From the NCBI GenBank assembly GCA_029582165.1, contig CM055875.1:3093501-3157500 (forward strand): DNA of 64,000 nt. The letters run 5' to 3'. The stretch comes from Portulaca oleracea. Its lineage: Eukaryota > Streptophyta > Magnoliopsida > Caryophyllales > Portulacaceae. Below the pieces are notes generated by a model. It had not been told where the DNA came from. It saw only the letters and a list, made by a program, of their open reading frames with translations, and ran no database searches. The position numbers and the translations under genes were made by a program. Positions 43,815 through 57,000 of the stretch are shown in pieces. Every line of letters begins with the position of its first letter. Within the stretch, counting starts at the first letter, position 1.

Positions 43815-44270
43815 CAAGCTTCTTCTTCATCTTATCCCATGAACGCACCTTATCCTTTCCTTTAGCTTCCCGCTTCTTTTGCAAGTTTGTCCACCAAATG
43901 CTTGCATGTTTTCGTAACTTCAAGGCAACATACTTGACCTTCTAATCATCATTTACGTCTTTGAGATCAAAGACTCTCTCCACGGTTTGCATCCAATCCA
44001 AGAAAACCTCCGGATCAAGATTTCCATCAAATTCCGAAATCTGTACTTTGAAATCAAAGCGTTCTTCCCTTCTTGGATGTCCATGCCTTTCACTTTGAAC
44101 GTCTTCTTCCTCATCATGAGATTCATTTCCTTCACGGTTCACCCTATGTTGGAGATGCATGTATCTCTTCAATTGATCCGAAAGATAGGTGATATTTTGC
44201 CTCATCAACTATACATCTTCTTGGGAAGTTGTAGGAGACTTCGTAGGAGAGCTTGGACCAGCCATTAGAA
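43815..44270 (-). pseudogene. Gag fragment of a family C-type element
   Basis: The minus frame 44208-43942 and its continuation beyond a stop to ~43830: LSDQLKRYMHLQHRVNREGN, ERFDFKVQISEFDGNLDPEV, FLDWMQTVERVFDL, then VKYVALKLRKHAS and WWTNLQKKREAKGKDK. This is the same gag core as in element C (PEFYGSHDPEVFLEWMHQVE). An N-terminus reading MAGPSSPTKSPTTSQEDV lies upstream to about 44266. It follows a PBS and 5' LTR (44501-45369). It is truncated at 43815 by other repeats, so no zinc knuckle or pol remains. Confidence 0.5.
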
Positions 44271-44500
44271 TCAATCTTGATGCAAAAATATCACAAGAAA
44301 CTCATGGTTTTGGGTTAGCACGTAAGGGACGAGAGGGGGTTTGTGTTTGGGTTTGATTGTGTTTGCGTTTTGGGGTTCTTTGTTGAGTTTATGGTGGACG
44401 TGTAATGGAGGGATGGTGGGGGATTGATTTGTGATGGAAAGATGTAAAAAGATGGTGCAAGAACTAAGAGAATCAATCTCCTAAGCTCTGATACCAATTT

Positions 44501-45369
44501 TGATGTATAATGAGATCAAAGCGATCTCATTACACATAGAATTCAGAATCTTGATGAACAAGATGTGAATCTTCCTTCTCAAAGTTCTTAAGGATCAACT
44601 AAATTCAATTAAAAGAGATGGAAAACGAATCAAGATAGGAAATCGTTTACCAAATGTGATGAACGTTTGATGTTTTAATGATGAATGCTTGTTGAACGAA
44701 TGATGGATGACTTAATGAATGGATGAACGAACGATAATGGCGTTTGAAGACTCCCACGAGGATATAGGCACACCACCTCAAGGAACTCTTCAACTCTACC
44801 TTTCACCACCAAGGGATGCCAACCCAAGGCTAGAAGTAGAGATAGGACGATTCTCCCTCAAGAGAAACGAAATACTAGCACAAAAGCTAGAGAGAGAACA
44901 ACATCATGTGTTTACTTTGTATTTGATATATTAAATGAGATTACAAGGCACCCAAGGGGTCTATTTATAGAAAATGAATGCCCCCCTTGGCGTGTACAAT
45001 CAAGAAACAACAAGGCATCTAGCTTACATCATCCTATACAAGTGTGACATCATAAAGAAACAAATGTACATAAGCTAGATTAAAACAATGATAACTTGCT
45101 CGTTTCTCTTCCAAACTTCAAGATTCAAAAACCATTGGAAAGCTCCTTTGATGTAGATCATTTGACCCTAGGATGACTTTCACAATATCTTCATGGTTCT
45201 TGAAATATAGAGCAAATTACCGAGCTACCCTTGATGAAGCTATTCAAACGTGAGAGAGACTTGAGGGAATGAAGCTCCTTTTCCATGTAATCGAGTATTT
45301 GGCTCCCATGATGTATTTTTGATGTCTTCCTTGATGACCTTGATGTATATGGCCATCAAATATGCATCA
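44501..45369 (-). repeat. Third LTR of family C (5' LTR of a truncated element)
   Basis: 869 bp, starting TGATGTATAATGAG and ending TATGCATCA on plus, about 90% like the element C LTRs. On minus it is followed by the primer site TTGGTATCAGAGCTTAGG (about 44480-44497) and a gag fragment, so it is a 5' LTR. It sits against the truncated inner end of element D's 5' LTR. Confidence 0.5.
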
Positions 45370-45373
45370 TAGT

Positions 45374-46311
45374 ATTCGCGTGGTGGGTGATTGTTTGCTT
45401 GAGAGATGAAGATTAACAAGAATAATTGCTTGAATAACAATGGGGATAATAGAAGACCTTGGCAAGGAATGTCCACCACCTTAGTCTAACATTTCTCCAT
45501 GATTAATTAGGAGTAATCTACCATCAACCATTAAAGAAATGACTTGAACACCACCAATAATACTGGGATAAAGTAAACAAGATTTAGGGGAGAGGCTTGG
45601 GAAGCACTCATTCATTAGCATATCATAATACCCAACAAACTGCCTTGAAAAATGTTCTAAACAAGTATTTATACTAAGGGAAATATAACACAAAACTCAA
45701 CGTTTTAAGCCAAATAATACACGCCAAATCAGGCTGGTCACGTGCGCTACGCCCAGTGGTAACGGGCGTGATGGCTTGGAAAGAACCGTCACGGGCGCGA
45801 GCGTCAAATGTCACGGGCGCTACCCGCGCGAGGACTCCAGGCGATTCGGCTTGTGCGCGATCATAGCGGGCGCTACGTTGATTCGTCACGGGCATGATGA
45901 ATTTCTTTCCCCAATTTCCCCAAAATGCCGTGCGTGGTCACGGGCGCTACTCGGTGAGGGTAGCGGGCGTTGCCACCTCACTCGTCGCGGGCGTGACTGA
46001 AGACGTAGCAGGTGCGACGACTTGCTAGATGGCGTTTCTCACTTCCTTAGCTTTGTTGCTTCCGGGGGTTACCCGCACCCCGATACCTCCTATTCTCCAT
46101 TCTTGGGATGACCTGGTCTGGTCCCGAGGCCTCCGGGGTCGGTGCATCAAGCGAGCCTCCCTAGAGAGTCCGAGGGTCCATCCATTGGATGGCCGAGACT
46201 AGCCTCGTAATTCCGGAGGTGACCGGAAATTGTAACTCGAGGCTCGAGTTGGTCGTGGCGGCTCGCTTGGCGGAGATCACCAAAGTGGAGAATGGAACCC
46301 GAACCTCTTCA
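45374..46311 (-). repeat. Element D 5' LTR, lacking its innermost ~12 bp
   Basis: Homologous to 40635-41582. The inner terminus (TGGAGCGTTATCG in the partner) is replaced at the junction with the family C LTR. The dyad 14-mers are better preserved in places, for example GTCACGTGCGCTAC at 45737. It ends CCTCTTCA, then GTTTG. Confidence 0.5.
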
Positions 46312-47536
46312 GTTTGGAAAGTGAAGAGTGAATCTTTGGCTCAACAACACTTATTTGATTTGGCCAAGAGATTCAAGGACATTGAGTTTAATTACTTGCC
46401 AAGAAGTCACAATGAATTGGCAGATGCCTTAACCAAGTTATCATCTATGGTGGCAATGCCAGAAGCGGATCAAACTTTAACAGTTGTAGTCGAAAGGAAG
46501 GGTCATCCTGCTCATCAATCTTTGATAGTCAACACCATTAATCCTGAGGTGTGTTTGACTTCTACACTTATCTGAAGGATTGTGCATACCCACCGGATGC
46601 TGGGCACCGAGCTCGGAGGGCTATCCGATTGATAACTGCAAAAACCGCATTATTTAGGACCGTTTAATTTATACAAGAAGGCTGCAACTGGTATCAATCT
46701 GTTGTGCGTCGATGAGGTAGAGGCCAGAGAACTGATGAAGTTCAACCACGGAGGAGAGTGTGGACCCCACATGAATGGAAGGATGTTAATAAAGAAGATT
46801 CAGCGATCATGTTATTTCTGGTCTACGATGGAGTCAGATTACCTTCGATTTGTGAGGAAATGCTCAAAGTGTCAAGAGTATGCTGACCTTAAGCATCAAC
46901 CGTTGTCTTACTTAACTACATTGGCCTCGCCTTGGCCATTTTTAGTATGGGGTATTGACATTGTTGGAAAGGTTTTGCCTCAGGGTACAGGAGGTCATGA
47001 ATATGTGCTAGTAGCTGTGGAATACTTTACTAAATGGGTGGAAGTTGCTTCTTATGTAAAGATTACCTCGAAGCATTTCGCCAAATTTATGTTGAGAAAC
47101 ATCATCTGCAGATATCGGGTACCACATGAAGTGATCAGCGATAATGGAAGTCATTTCATGGGAGAATTTGCCCCCTCTTGGCCAAGTACAAGATCAAACA
47201 TCATCATGCTTTTCCTTATCGGCCGCAAACAAATGGAGCAGTCGAGGTTGTGAACAAAACTTTGGTGAAATCATTAAGAAGATGGCAATCACTTATAGGG
47301 ATTGGCCTGACAAACTCCCTTTCGCGTTATAGGGGTATCATACTTCAATTCGAGTTGCAACTGGGGCTACACCCTACTCTTTGGTGTATGGGATGGAGGT
47401 TGTTTTACCTGTAGAGATCGCCATCCCTTCCTTGAGAATCATTACCGAAAGCCAGATTCCTGAAGCCGAATGGGCTCGAGCCAAGTATGAGGAGCTAACC
47501 TTGTTAGATGAACGCCAACTTCGCGCTTTACATAAT

Positions 47537-47961
47537 TGTAAAACCCCGAAAAATCCAAAGATGTTGATCATGACGTCATTAGTAAATTAGGTTTGACCCC
47601 GAAAATGCTAGGCCCTCTCTCCAAAAACCCTAATAACCCTAACCCTAGCCTCTCCTCTCCCCCTCTCTCTCTCCCTCCCTGCTCTCCCTCTCTGCCGCGC
47701 CACCCCACCACCGCCGCACAGCAACGCAAACCACCGGAAACCACCGCAACCACCTCTTCTCCTCTCTCTCTCGATCTCCCTTTTCTCTCTTTTTCTCTCT
47801 TTCTCTCCTGCCTCTGCTTCGCACCATGCCCAGACGACCACCATCGATCATCGCTGCCGCCACACACGGCCACCATCGCTGTCGCCGCGACATAGGAGAA
47901 CGGACGCGCCACCGCCACCGCTCTTTCATTCCACCGTCGACACCCAGAATCGAAGAGTTGC
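47537..47961 (+). repeat. LTR-like start and leader preceding the satellite array
   Basis: TGTAAAACCCCGAAAAATCC begins at 47537 and interrupts integrase coding after LRALHN. TGTAAMACCCC is a common start of plant Ty3 LTRs. A leader follows, with a telo-box (AAACCCTAA, 47625-47633) and a long CT-rich, CCACC-rich stretch resembling an LTR R/U5 or gene leader. It merges into the first satellite unit at about 47962. The other end of this insertion lies beyond the window, so its LTR nature and duplication cannot be confirmed. Confidence 0.5.
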
Positions 47962-50900
47962 TGGGCTTGCTGCTGCTCGAAACCAAACGCCGACGACCAC
48001 CCCCCTCCGACAACCACCCGCGGCTGCCCCTCCCCTCGTCTCGACGCCGCCGCTGTCGCCCTACCACCGTCGCACAACCCAGTCGCCGGAAACTTTGCCC
48101 TAGCACCTTCTAACGTAAACCCTAATCTTTTTGGAGACTTTCTTTCTTGTTTTCTTTATTTTCTGTTGTCATTATTATTATTATTATTGTATTATTATTA
48201 TTTCTTGATTTAAATCTTGTAATATGGGTAATTAAGGGTGTAATTTTTTATTAAGTTATTATTTGTAATTATTTGTTCTTGTGTTATATTATTATGTGTA
48301 ATTTGTCTAAATTATTTTATGTAATCTTTAAGTTCTAAATTGGTGTATTAGGGTTGTAATAGTTGTAGTAAAATTATTAATGTTCAATTGTTTGATATAA
48401 GTTGTTTTCATGTGAAATCATGTTAGGGTTTTAGATAACACTATTATTGTATGCACGAATTCTTAAAGTTTATTAACCTAGATTAATTCTTGAATTGTTA
48501 TTAAGTATTCACATGTTCTTTAGTTCAATCATGTTTAAGTTAATCTTGTTAAATAAGTTAGGTTGATTGAATTACTAAAGTTCGATTCTTGTTTATTAAT
48601 TCATGGTTCTTGATTGAATTTTGTATAAAGAAATTAGTTGTTGGAATTCTTGATTGGTAGTTTAAATGTTTATATGTGTTCTTTGTATTTTATTTACGTG
48701 TTCTTTAAATTCTTTCTTGATTATTGATTAAGAAATTCATATTTTACAATTTGGTTTGATGGTAGGGAGTTTGATGTTTGGACTTTAGTTGGATTAGACT
48801 AATTACCTTGGACCTTAGTTACTGTTTTAAGCCCAAATTAGGACCCCGGGATCGAATGGTGAAAGTTAGAACCGATTTTGCTAATTAAATGGAAACCGGT
48901 AACGAGACAGTTTTGATGGGCTTGCTGCTGCTCGAAACCAAACGCTGACGACCACCCCCCTCCGACAACCACCCGCGGCTACCCCTGCCCTCGTCTCGAC
49001 GCCGCCGCTGTCGCCCTACCGCCGTCGCACCACCCAGTCGCCGAAAACTTTGCCCTAGCACCTTCTAACGTAAACCCTAATCTTTTTAGAGACTTTCTTT
49101 CTTGTTTTCTTTATTTTCTGTTGTAATTATTATTATTATTATTGTATTATTATTATTTCTTGATTTAAATCTTGTAATCTGGGTAATTAAGGGTGTAAAT
49201 TTTTATTAAGTTGTTATTTGTAATTATTTGTTCTTGTGTTATATTATTATGTGTAATTTGTCTAAATTATTTTATGTAATCTTTATGTTCTAAATTGGTG
49301 TATTAGGGTTGTAATAGTTGTAGTAAAATTATTAATGTTCAATTGTTTGATATAATTTGTTTTCATGTGAAATCATGTTAGGGTTTTAGATAACACTATT
49401 ATTGTATGCACGAATTCTTAAAGTTTAATAACCTAGATTAATTCTTGAATCGTTATTAAGTATTCACATGTTCTTTATTTCAATCATGTTTAAGTTAATC
49501 TTGTTAAATAAGTTAGGTTGATTGAATTACTAAAGTTCGATTCTTGTTTATTAATTCATGGTTCTTGATTGAATTTTGTATAAAGAAATTAGTTGTTGGA
49601 ATTCTTGATTGGTAGTTTAAATGTTTATATGTGTTCATTGTATTTTATTCACGTGTTCTTTAAATTCTGTCTTGATTATTGATTAAGAAATTCATGTTTT
49701 AGAATTTGGTTTGATGGTAGGGAGTTTGATGTTTGGACTTTAGTTGGATTAGACTAATTACCTTGGACCTTAGTTACTGTTTTAAGCCCAAATTAGGACC
49801 CCGGGATCGAATGGTGAAAGTTAGAACCGATTTTGCAAATTAAATGGAAACCGGTAACGGGACAGTTTTGATGGGCTTGCTGCTGTTCGAAACCAAACGC
49901 TGCCGACCACCCCCATCCGACAACCACCCGCGGCTACCCCTGCCCTCGTCTCGACGCCGCCGCCCTACCGCCGTCGTCGCCCTACCGTCGTCGCACCACC
50001 CAGTCGCCGGAAACTTTGCCCTAGCACCTTCTAACGTAAACCCTAATCTTTTTAGAGACTTTCTTTCTTGTTTTCTTTATTTTCTGTTGTAATTATTATT
50101 ATTATTATTGTCTTATTATTATTTCTTGATTTAAATCTTGTAATCTGGGTAATTAAGGGTGTAATTTTTTATTAAGTTGTTATTTGTAATTATTTGTTCT
50201 TGTGTTATATTATTATGTGTAATTTGTCTAAATTATTTTATGTAATCTTTATGTTCTAAATTGGTGTATTAGGGTTGTAATAGTTGTAGTAAAATTATTA
50301 ATGTTCAATTGTTTGATATAATTTGTTTTCATGTGAAATCATGTTAGGGTTTTAGATAACACTATTATTGTATGCACGAATTCTTAAAGTTTAATTACCT
50401 TGATTAATTCTTGAATCGTTAGTTAAGTATTCACATGTTCTTTATTTCAATCATGTTTAAGTTAATCTTGTTAAATAAGTTAGGTTGATTGAATTACTAA
50501 AGTTCGATTCTTGTTTATTAATTCATGGTTCTTGATTGAATTTCTTATAAAGAAATTAGTTGTTGGAATTCTTAATTGGTAGTTTAAATGTTTATATGTG
50601 TTCTTTATATTTTATTCACGTGTTCTTTAAATTCTTTCTTGATTATTGATTAAGAAATTCATGTTTTGCAATTTGGTTTGATGGTAGGGAGTTTGATGTT
50701 TGGACTTTAGTTGGATTAGACTAATTACCTTGGACCTTGACCTTAGTTCTTGTTTAAGCCCAAATTAGGACCCGGGATCGAATGGTGAAAGTTAGAACCG
50801 ATTTTGCAAATTAAATGGAAACCGTAACGGACTTTTGATGGGCTTCTTGCTCGAAACCAAACGCTAACGACCACCCTCCGACAACCACCCGCGGCCCCTG

Positions 50901-51029
50901 CCTCGTCTCGACGCCACCATGTCGCCTCTACCGTCGCACCACCCGATCGCGGAAACTTTGCCCTAGCACCTTCTAACGTAAACCCTAATCTTTTGGAGAC
51001 TTTCTTTCTTGTTTTCTTTATTTTCTGTA

Positions 51030-51065
<36 letters not shown>

Positions 51066-54000
51066 TCTTGATTTAAATCTTGTAACTGGTAATTGATGGT
51101 GTAATTTTATATTAAGTTGTTATTTGTAATTGTTTGTTCATGTGTTATATTATTATGTGTAATTTGTCTAAATTATTTTATGTAATCTTTATGTTCTAAA
51201 TTGGTGTATTAGGGTTGTAATAGTTGTAGTAAAATTATTAATGTTCAATTGTTTGATATAATTTGTTTTCATGTGAAATCATGTTAGGGTTTTAGATAAC
51301 ACTATTATTGTTTGCACAAATTCTTAAAGTTTAATTACCTAGATTAATTCTTGAATCGTTAGTTAAGTATTCACATGTTCTTTATTTCAATCATGTTTAA
51401 GTTAATCTTGTTAAATAAGTTAGGTTGATTGAATTACTAAAGTTCGATTCTTGTTTATTAATTCATGGTTCTTGATTGAATTTTGTATAAAGAAATTAGT
51501 TGTTGGAATTCTTGATTGGTAGTTTAAATGTTTATATGTGTTCTTTGTATTTTATTCACGTGTTCTTTAAATTCTTTCTTGATTATTGATTAAGAAATTC
51601 ATGTTTTACAATTTGGTTTGATGGTAGGGAGTTTGATGTTTGGACTTTAGTTGGATACGACTACCTTGGACCTTAGTTACTGTTTTAAGCCCAAATTAGG
51701 ACTCCGGGATCGAATGGTGAAAGTTAGAACCGATTTTGAAAGATAAATGGAAACCGGTAACGGGAAAGTTTTGATGGGCTTGCTGGTGCTCGAAACCAAA
51801 CGCTGACGACCATCCCCCTCCGACAACCACCCGCGGCTACCCCTGCCCTCGTCTCGACGCCGCCGCTGTCGCCCTACCGCCGTCGCACCACCCAGTCGCC
51901 GGAAACTTTGCCCTAGCACCTTCTAACGTAAACCCTAATCTTTTTAGAGACTTTCTTTCTTGTTTTCTTTATTTTCTGTTGTAATTATTATTATTATTAT
52001 TGTATTATTATTATTTCTTGATTTAAATCTTGTAATCTGGGTAATTAATGGTGTAATTTTTTATTAAGTTGTTATTTGTAATTATTTGTTCTTGTGTTAT
52101 ATTATTATGTGTAATTTGTCTAAATTATTTTATGTAATCTTTATGTTCTAAATTGGTGTATTAGGGTTGTAATAGTTGTAGTAAAATTATTAATGTTCAA
52201 TTGTTTGATATAATTTGTTTTCATGTGAAATCATGTTAGGGTTTTAGATAACACTATTATTGTATGCACAAATTCTTAAAGTTTAATTACCTTGATTAAT
52301 TCTTGAATCGTTAGTTAAGTATTCACATGTTCTTTATTTCAATCATGTTTAAGTTAATCTTGTTAAATAAGTTAGGTTGATTGAATTACTAAAGTTCGAT
52401 TCTTGTTTATTAATTCATGGTTCTTGATTGAATTTTGTATAAAGAAATTAGTTGTTGGAATTCTTAATTGGTAGTTTAAATGTTTATATGTGTTCTTTGT
52501 ATTTTATTCACGTGTTCTTTAAATTCTTTCTTGATTATTGATTAAGAAATTCATGTTTTGTAATTTTGTTTGGTGGTAGGGAGTTTGATGTTTGGACTTT
52601 AGTTGGATTATACTAATTACCTTGGACCTTAGTTACCGTTTTAAGCCCAAATTAGGATCCCGGGATCGAATGGTGAAAGTTAGAACCGATTTTGCAAATT
52701 AAATGGAAACCGGAAACGGGACAGTTTTGATGGGCTTGCTGCTGCTCGAAACCAAACGCCGACGACCACCCCCCTCCGACAACCACCCGCGGCTGCCCCT
52801 CCCCTCGTCTCGACGCCGCCGCTGTCGCCCTACCGCCATCGCACCACCCAGTCGCCTGAAACTTTGCCCTAGCACCTTCTAACGTAAACCCTAATCTTTT
52901 TGGAGACTTTCTTTCTTGTTTTCTTTATTTTCAGTTGTAATTATTATTATTATTGTATTATTATTATTATTTCTTGATTTAAATCTTGTAATCTGGGTAA
53001 TTAAGGGTGTAATTTTTTATTAAGTTGTTATTTGTAATTGTTTGTTTATGTGTTATATAATTATGTGTGATTTGTCTAAATTATTTTATGTAATCTTTAT
53101 GTTCTAAATTGGTGTATTAGGGTTGTAATAGTTGTAGTAAAATTATTAATGTTCAATTGTTTGATATAATTTGTTTTCATGTGAAATCATTTTAGGGTTT
53201 TAGATAACACTATTATTGTATGCACAAATTCTTAAAGTTTAATTACCTAGATTAATTCTTGAATCGTTAGTTAAGTATTCACATGTTCTTTATTTCAATC
53301 ATGTTTAAGTTAATCTTGTTAAATAAGTTAGGTTGATTGAATTACTAAAGTTTGATTCTTGTTTATTAATTCATGGTTCTTGATTGAATTTTGTATAAAG
53401 AAATTAGTTGTTGGAATTCTTGATTGGTAGTTTAAATGTTTATATGTGTTCTTTATATTTTATTCACGTGTTCTTTAAATTCTTTCTTGATTATTGATTA
53501 AGAAATTCATGTTTTGCAATTTGGTTTGATGGTAGGGAGTTTGATGTTTGGACTTTAGTTGGATTTGACTAATTACCTTGGACCTTAGTTACTGTTTTAA
53601 GCCCAAATTAGGACCCCGGGATCGAATGGTGAAAGTTAGAACCAATTTTGCAAATTAAATGGAAACCGGTAACGGGACAGTTTTGATGGGCTTGCTGCTG
53701 CTCGAAACCAAACGCTGACGACCACCCCCCTACGACAACCACCCGCAGCTGCCCCTGCCCTCGTCTCAACGCCGCCGCTGTCGCCCTACCGCCGTCGAAC
53801 CACCCATTCGCCGGAAACTTTGCCCTAGCACCTTCTAACGTAAACCCTAATCTTTTTGGAGACTTTCTTTCTTGTTTTCTTTATTTTCTGTTGTCATTAT
53901 TATTATTATTATTGTATTATTATTATTTCTTGATTTAAATCTTGTAATCTGGGTAATTAAGGGTGTAATTTTTTATTAAGTTGTTATTTGTAATTATTTG

Positions 54001-57000
54001 TTCTTGTGTTATATTATTATGTGTAATTTGTCTAAATTATTTTATGTAATCTTTATGTTCTAAATTGGTGTATTAGGGTTGTAATAGTTGTAGTAAAATT
54101 ATTAATGTTCAATTGTTTGATATAATTTGTTTTCATGTGAAATCATGTTAGGGTTTTAGATAACACTATTATTGTATGCACGAATTCTTAAAGTTTAATT
54201 ACCTTGATTAATTCTTGAATCGTTAGTTAAGTATTCACATGTTCTTTATTTCAATCATGTTTAAGTTAATCTTGTTAAATAAGTTAGGTTGATTGAATTA
54301 CTAAAGTTCGATTCTTGTTTATTAATTCGTGGTTCTTGATTGAATTTTGTATAAAGAAATTAGTTGTTGGAATTCTTGATTGGTAGTTTAAATGTGTATA
54401 TGTGTTCTTTATATTTTATTCACGTGTTCTTTAAATTCTTTCTTGATTATTGATTAAGAAATTCATGTTTTACAATTTGGTTTGATGGTAGGGAGTTTGA
54501 TGTTTGGACTTTAGTTGGATACGACTAATTACCTTGGACCTTAGTTACTGTTTTAAGCCCAAATTAGGACCCCGGGATCGAATGGTGAAAGTTAGAATCG
54601 ATTTTGCAAATTAAATGGAAACTGGTAACGGGACAGTTTTGATGGGCTTGCTGCTGCTCGAAACCAAACGCTGACGACCACCCCCCTCCGACAACCACCC
54701 GCGGCTACCCTTGCCGCCATGTCGCCTACCGTCGCACCACCCAGTCGCCGGAAACTTTGCCCTAGCACCTTCTAACGTAAACCCTAATCTTTTTGGAGAG
54801 TTTCTTTCTTGTTTTCCTTATTTTCTGTTGTCATTATTATTATTATTATTGCCTTATTATTATTTCTTGATTTAAATCTTGTAATCAGGGTAATTAAGGG
54901 TGTAATTTTTTATTAAGTTGTTATTTGTAATTATTTGTTCTTGTGTTATATTATTATGTGTAATTTGTCTAAATTATTTTATGTAATCTTTATGTTCTAA
55001 ATTGGTGTATTAGGGTTGTAATAGTTGTAGTAAAATTATTAATGTTCAATTGTTTGATATAATTTGTTTTCATGTGAAATCATGTTAGGGTTTTAGATAA
55101 CACTATTATTGTATGCACAAATTCTTAAAGTTTAATTACCTTGATTAATTCTTGAATCGTTAGTTAAGTATTCACATGTTCTTTATTTCAATCATGTTTA
55201 AGTTAATCTTGTTAAATAAGTTAGGTTGATTGAATTACTAAAGTTCGATTCTTGTTTATTAATTCATGGTTCTTGATTGAATTTTGTATAAAGAAATTAG
55301 TTGTTGGAATTCTTGATTGGTAGTTTAAATGTTTATATGTGTTCTTTATATTTTATTCACGTGTTCTTTAAATTCTTTCTTGATTATTGATTAAGAAATT
55401 CATGTTTTGCAATTTGGTTTGATGGTAGGGAGTTTGATGTTTGGACTTTAGTTGGATTAGACTAATTACCTTGGACCTTAGTTACTGTTTTAAGCCCAAA
55501 TTAGGACCCCGGGATCGAATGGTGAAAGTTAGAACCGATTTTGCAAATTAAATGGAAACCGTAACGGACGCTTTGATGGGCTTGCTGCTGCTCGAAACAA
55601 AACGCTGACGACCACCCCCCTCCGACAACCACCTGCGGCTGCCCCTGCCCTCGTCTCGACGCCGCCGTTGTCGCCCTACCGCCGTCGCACCACCCAGTCG
55701 CCGGAAACTTTGCCCTAGCACCTTCTAACGTAAACCCTAATCTTTTTGGAGACTTTCTTTCTTGTTTTCTTTATTTTCTGTAGTAATTATTATTATTATT
55801 ATTGTATTATTATTATTATTTCTTGATTTAAATCTTGTAATCTGGGTAATTAAGGGTGTAATTTTTATTAAGTTGTTATTTGTAATTGTTTGTTCATGTG
55901 TTATATTATTATGTGTGATTTGTCTAAATTATTTTATGTAATCTTTATGTTCTAAATTGGTGTATTAGGGTTGTAATAGTTGTAGTAAAATTATTAATGT
56001 TCAATTGTTTGATATAATTTGTTTTCATGTGAAATCATGTTAGGGTTTTAGATAACACTATTATTGTATGCACAAATTCTTAAAGTTTAATTACCTAGAT
56101 TAATTCTTGAATCGTTAGTTAAGTATTCACATGTTCTTTATTTCAATCATGTTTAAGTTAATCTTGTTAAATAAGTTAGGTTGATTGAATTACTAAAGTT
56201 CGATTCTTGTTTATTAATTCATGGTTCTTGATTGAATTTTGTATAAAGAAATTAGTTGTTGGAATTCTTGATTGGTAGTTTAAATGTTTATATGTGTTCT
56301 TTATATTTTATTCACGTGTTCTTTAAATTCTTTCTTGATTATTGATTAAGAAATTCATGTTTTGCAATTTGGTTTGATGGTAGGGAGTTTGATGTTTGGA
56401 CTTTAGTTGGATTAGACGTATTACCTTGGACCTTAGTTACTGTTTTAAGCCCAAATTAGGACCCCGGGATCGAATGGTGAAAGTTAGAACCGATTTTGCA
56501 AATTAAATGGAAACCGGTAACGGGACAGTTTTGATGGGCTTGCTGCTGCTCGAAACCAAACGCTGACGACCACCCCCCTCCGACAACCACCTGCGGCTGC
56601 CCCTGCCCTCGTCTCGACGCCGCCGTTGTCGCCCTACCGCCGTCGCACCACCCAGTCGCCTGAAACTTTGCCCTAGCACCTTCTAACGTAAACCCTAATC
56701 TTTTTGGAGACTTTCTTTCTTGTTTTCTTTATTTTCTGTTGTAATTATTATTATTATTATTGTATTATTATTATTATTTCTTGATTTAAATCTTGTAATC
56801 TGGGTAATTAAGGGTGTAATTTTTTATTAAGTTGTTATTTGTAATTGTTTGTTCATGTGTTATATTATTATGTGTGATTTGTCTAAATTATTTTATGTAA
56901 TCTTTATGTTCTAAATTGGTGTATTAGGGTTGTAATAGTTGTAGTAAAATTATTAATGTTCAATTGTTTGATATAATTTGTTTTCATGTGAAATCATTTT

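Larger units (their letters stand above)
40623..46311 (-). mobile_element. Ty3-type element D inserted in the Tat-like RNase H, target duplication GTTTG
   Basis: On plus it runs TGGAGCG...CCTCTTCA, flanked by GTTTG at 40618-40622 and 46312-46316; removing it restores the RNase H reading frame exactly. It is coded on minus: 5' LTR at right (45374-46311), 3' LTR at left (40623-41582), integrase beside the 3' LTR. Most of the interior upstream of integrase has been replaced by other repeats (42947-45373), including a gag fragment with a family C LTR. The LTRs differ at many sites, so it is older than A, B and C. Confidence 0.5.
40150..47536 (+). pseudogene. Tat-like Ty3 pol remnant (RT end, RNase H, integrase) split by a nested element
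   Basis: The left part 40150-40622 codes VNNRIARWVVILSEFDLYFQ, then an RNase H domain with its acidic residues: LYFDGATYQMGYGAG (D), NNAAEYEACI (E), VFGDSSLIVNQ (D). The right part resumes in phase at 46317 with KVKSESLAQQHLF and reaches HNELADALTKLSS, the last RNase H motif. Integrase follows at 46690-47410: WGIDIVGKV (D), VISDNGSHF (D), QTNGAVEVVNKTL (E). A frameshift near 47175 and stops near 46573 and 46630 break it. The C-terminus stops at LDERQLRALHN where an LTR-like sequence begins at 47537. The RNase H resembles that of the Tat lineage. Confidence 0.5.

Noticed and set aside
47620..47650. Interstitial telomere repeat
   Set aside because: Only two or three imperfect CCCTAA words are present. 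This is a telo-box in a leader, not a TTTAGGG array.
47608..48106. Long Arg/Gly-rich frames on minus in the satellite leader and units
   Set aside because: They come from the GC-rich, CCG/CCACC-repeat part of each unit, change length and frame between units, and have no domain.
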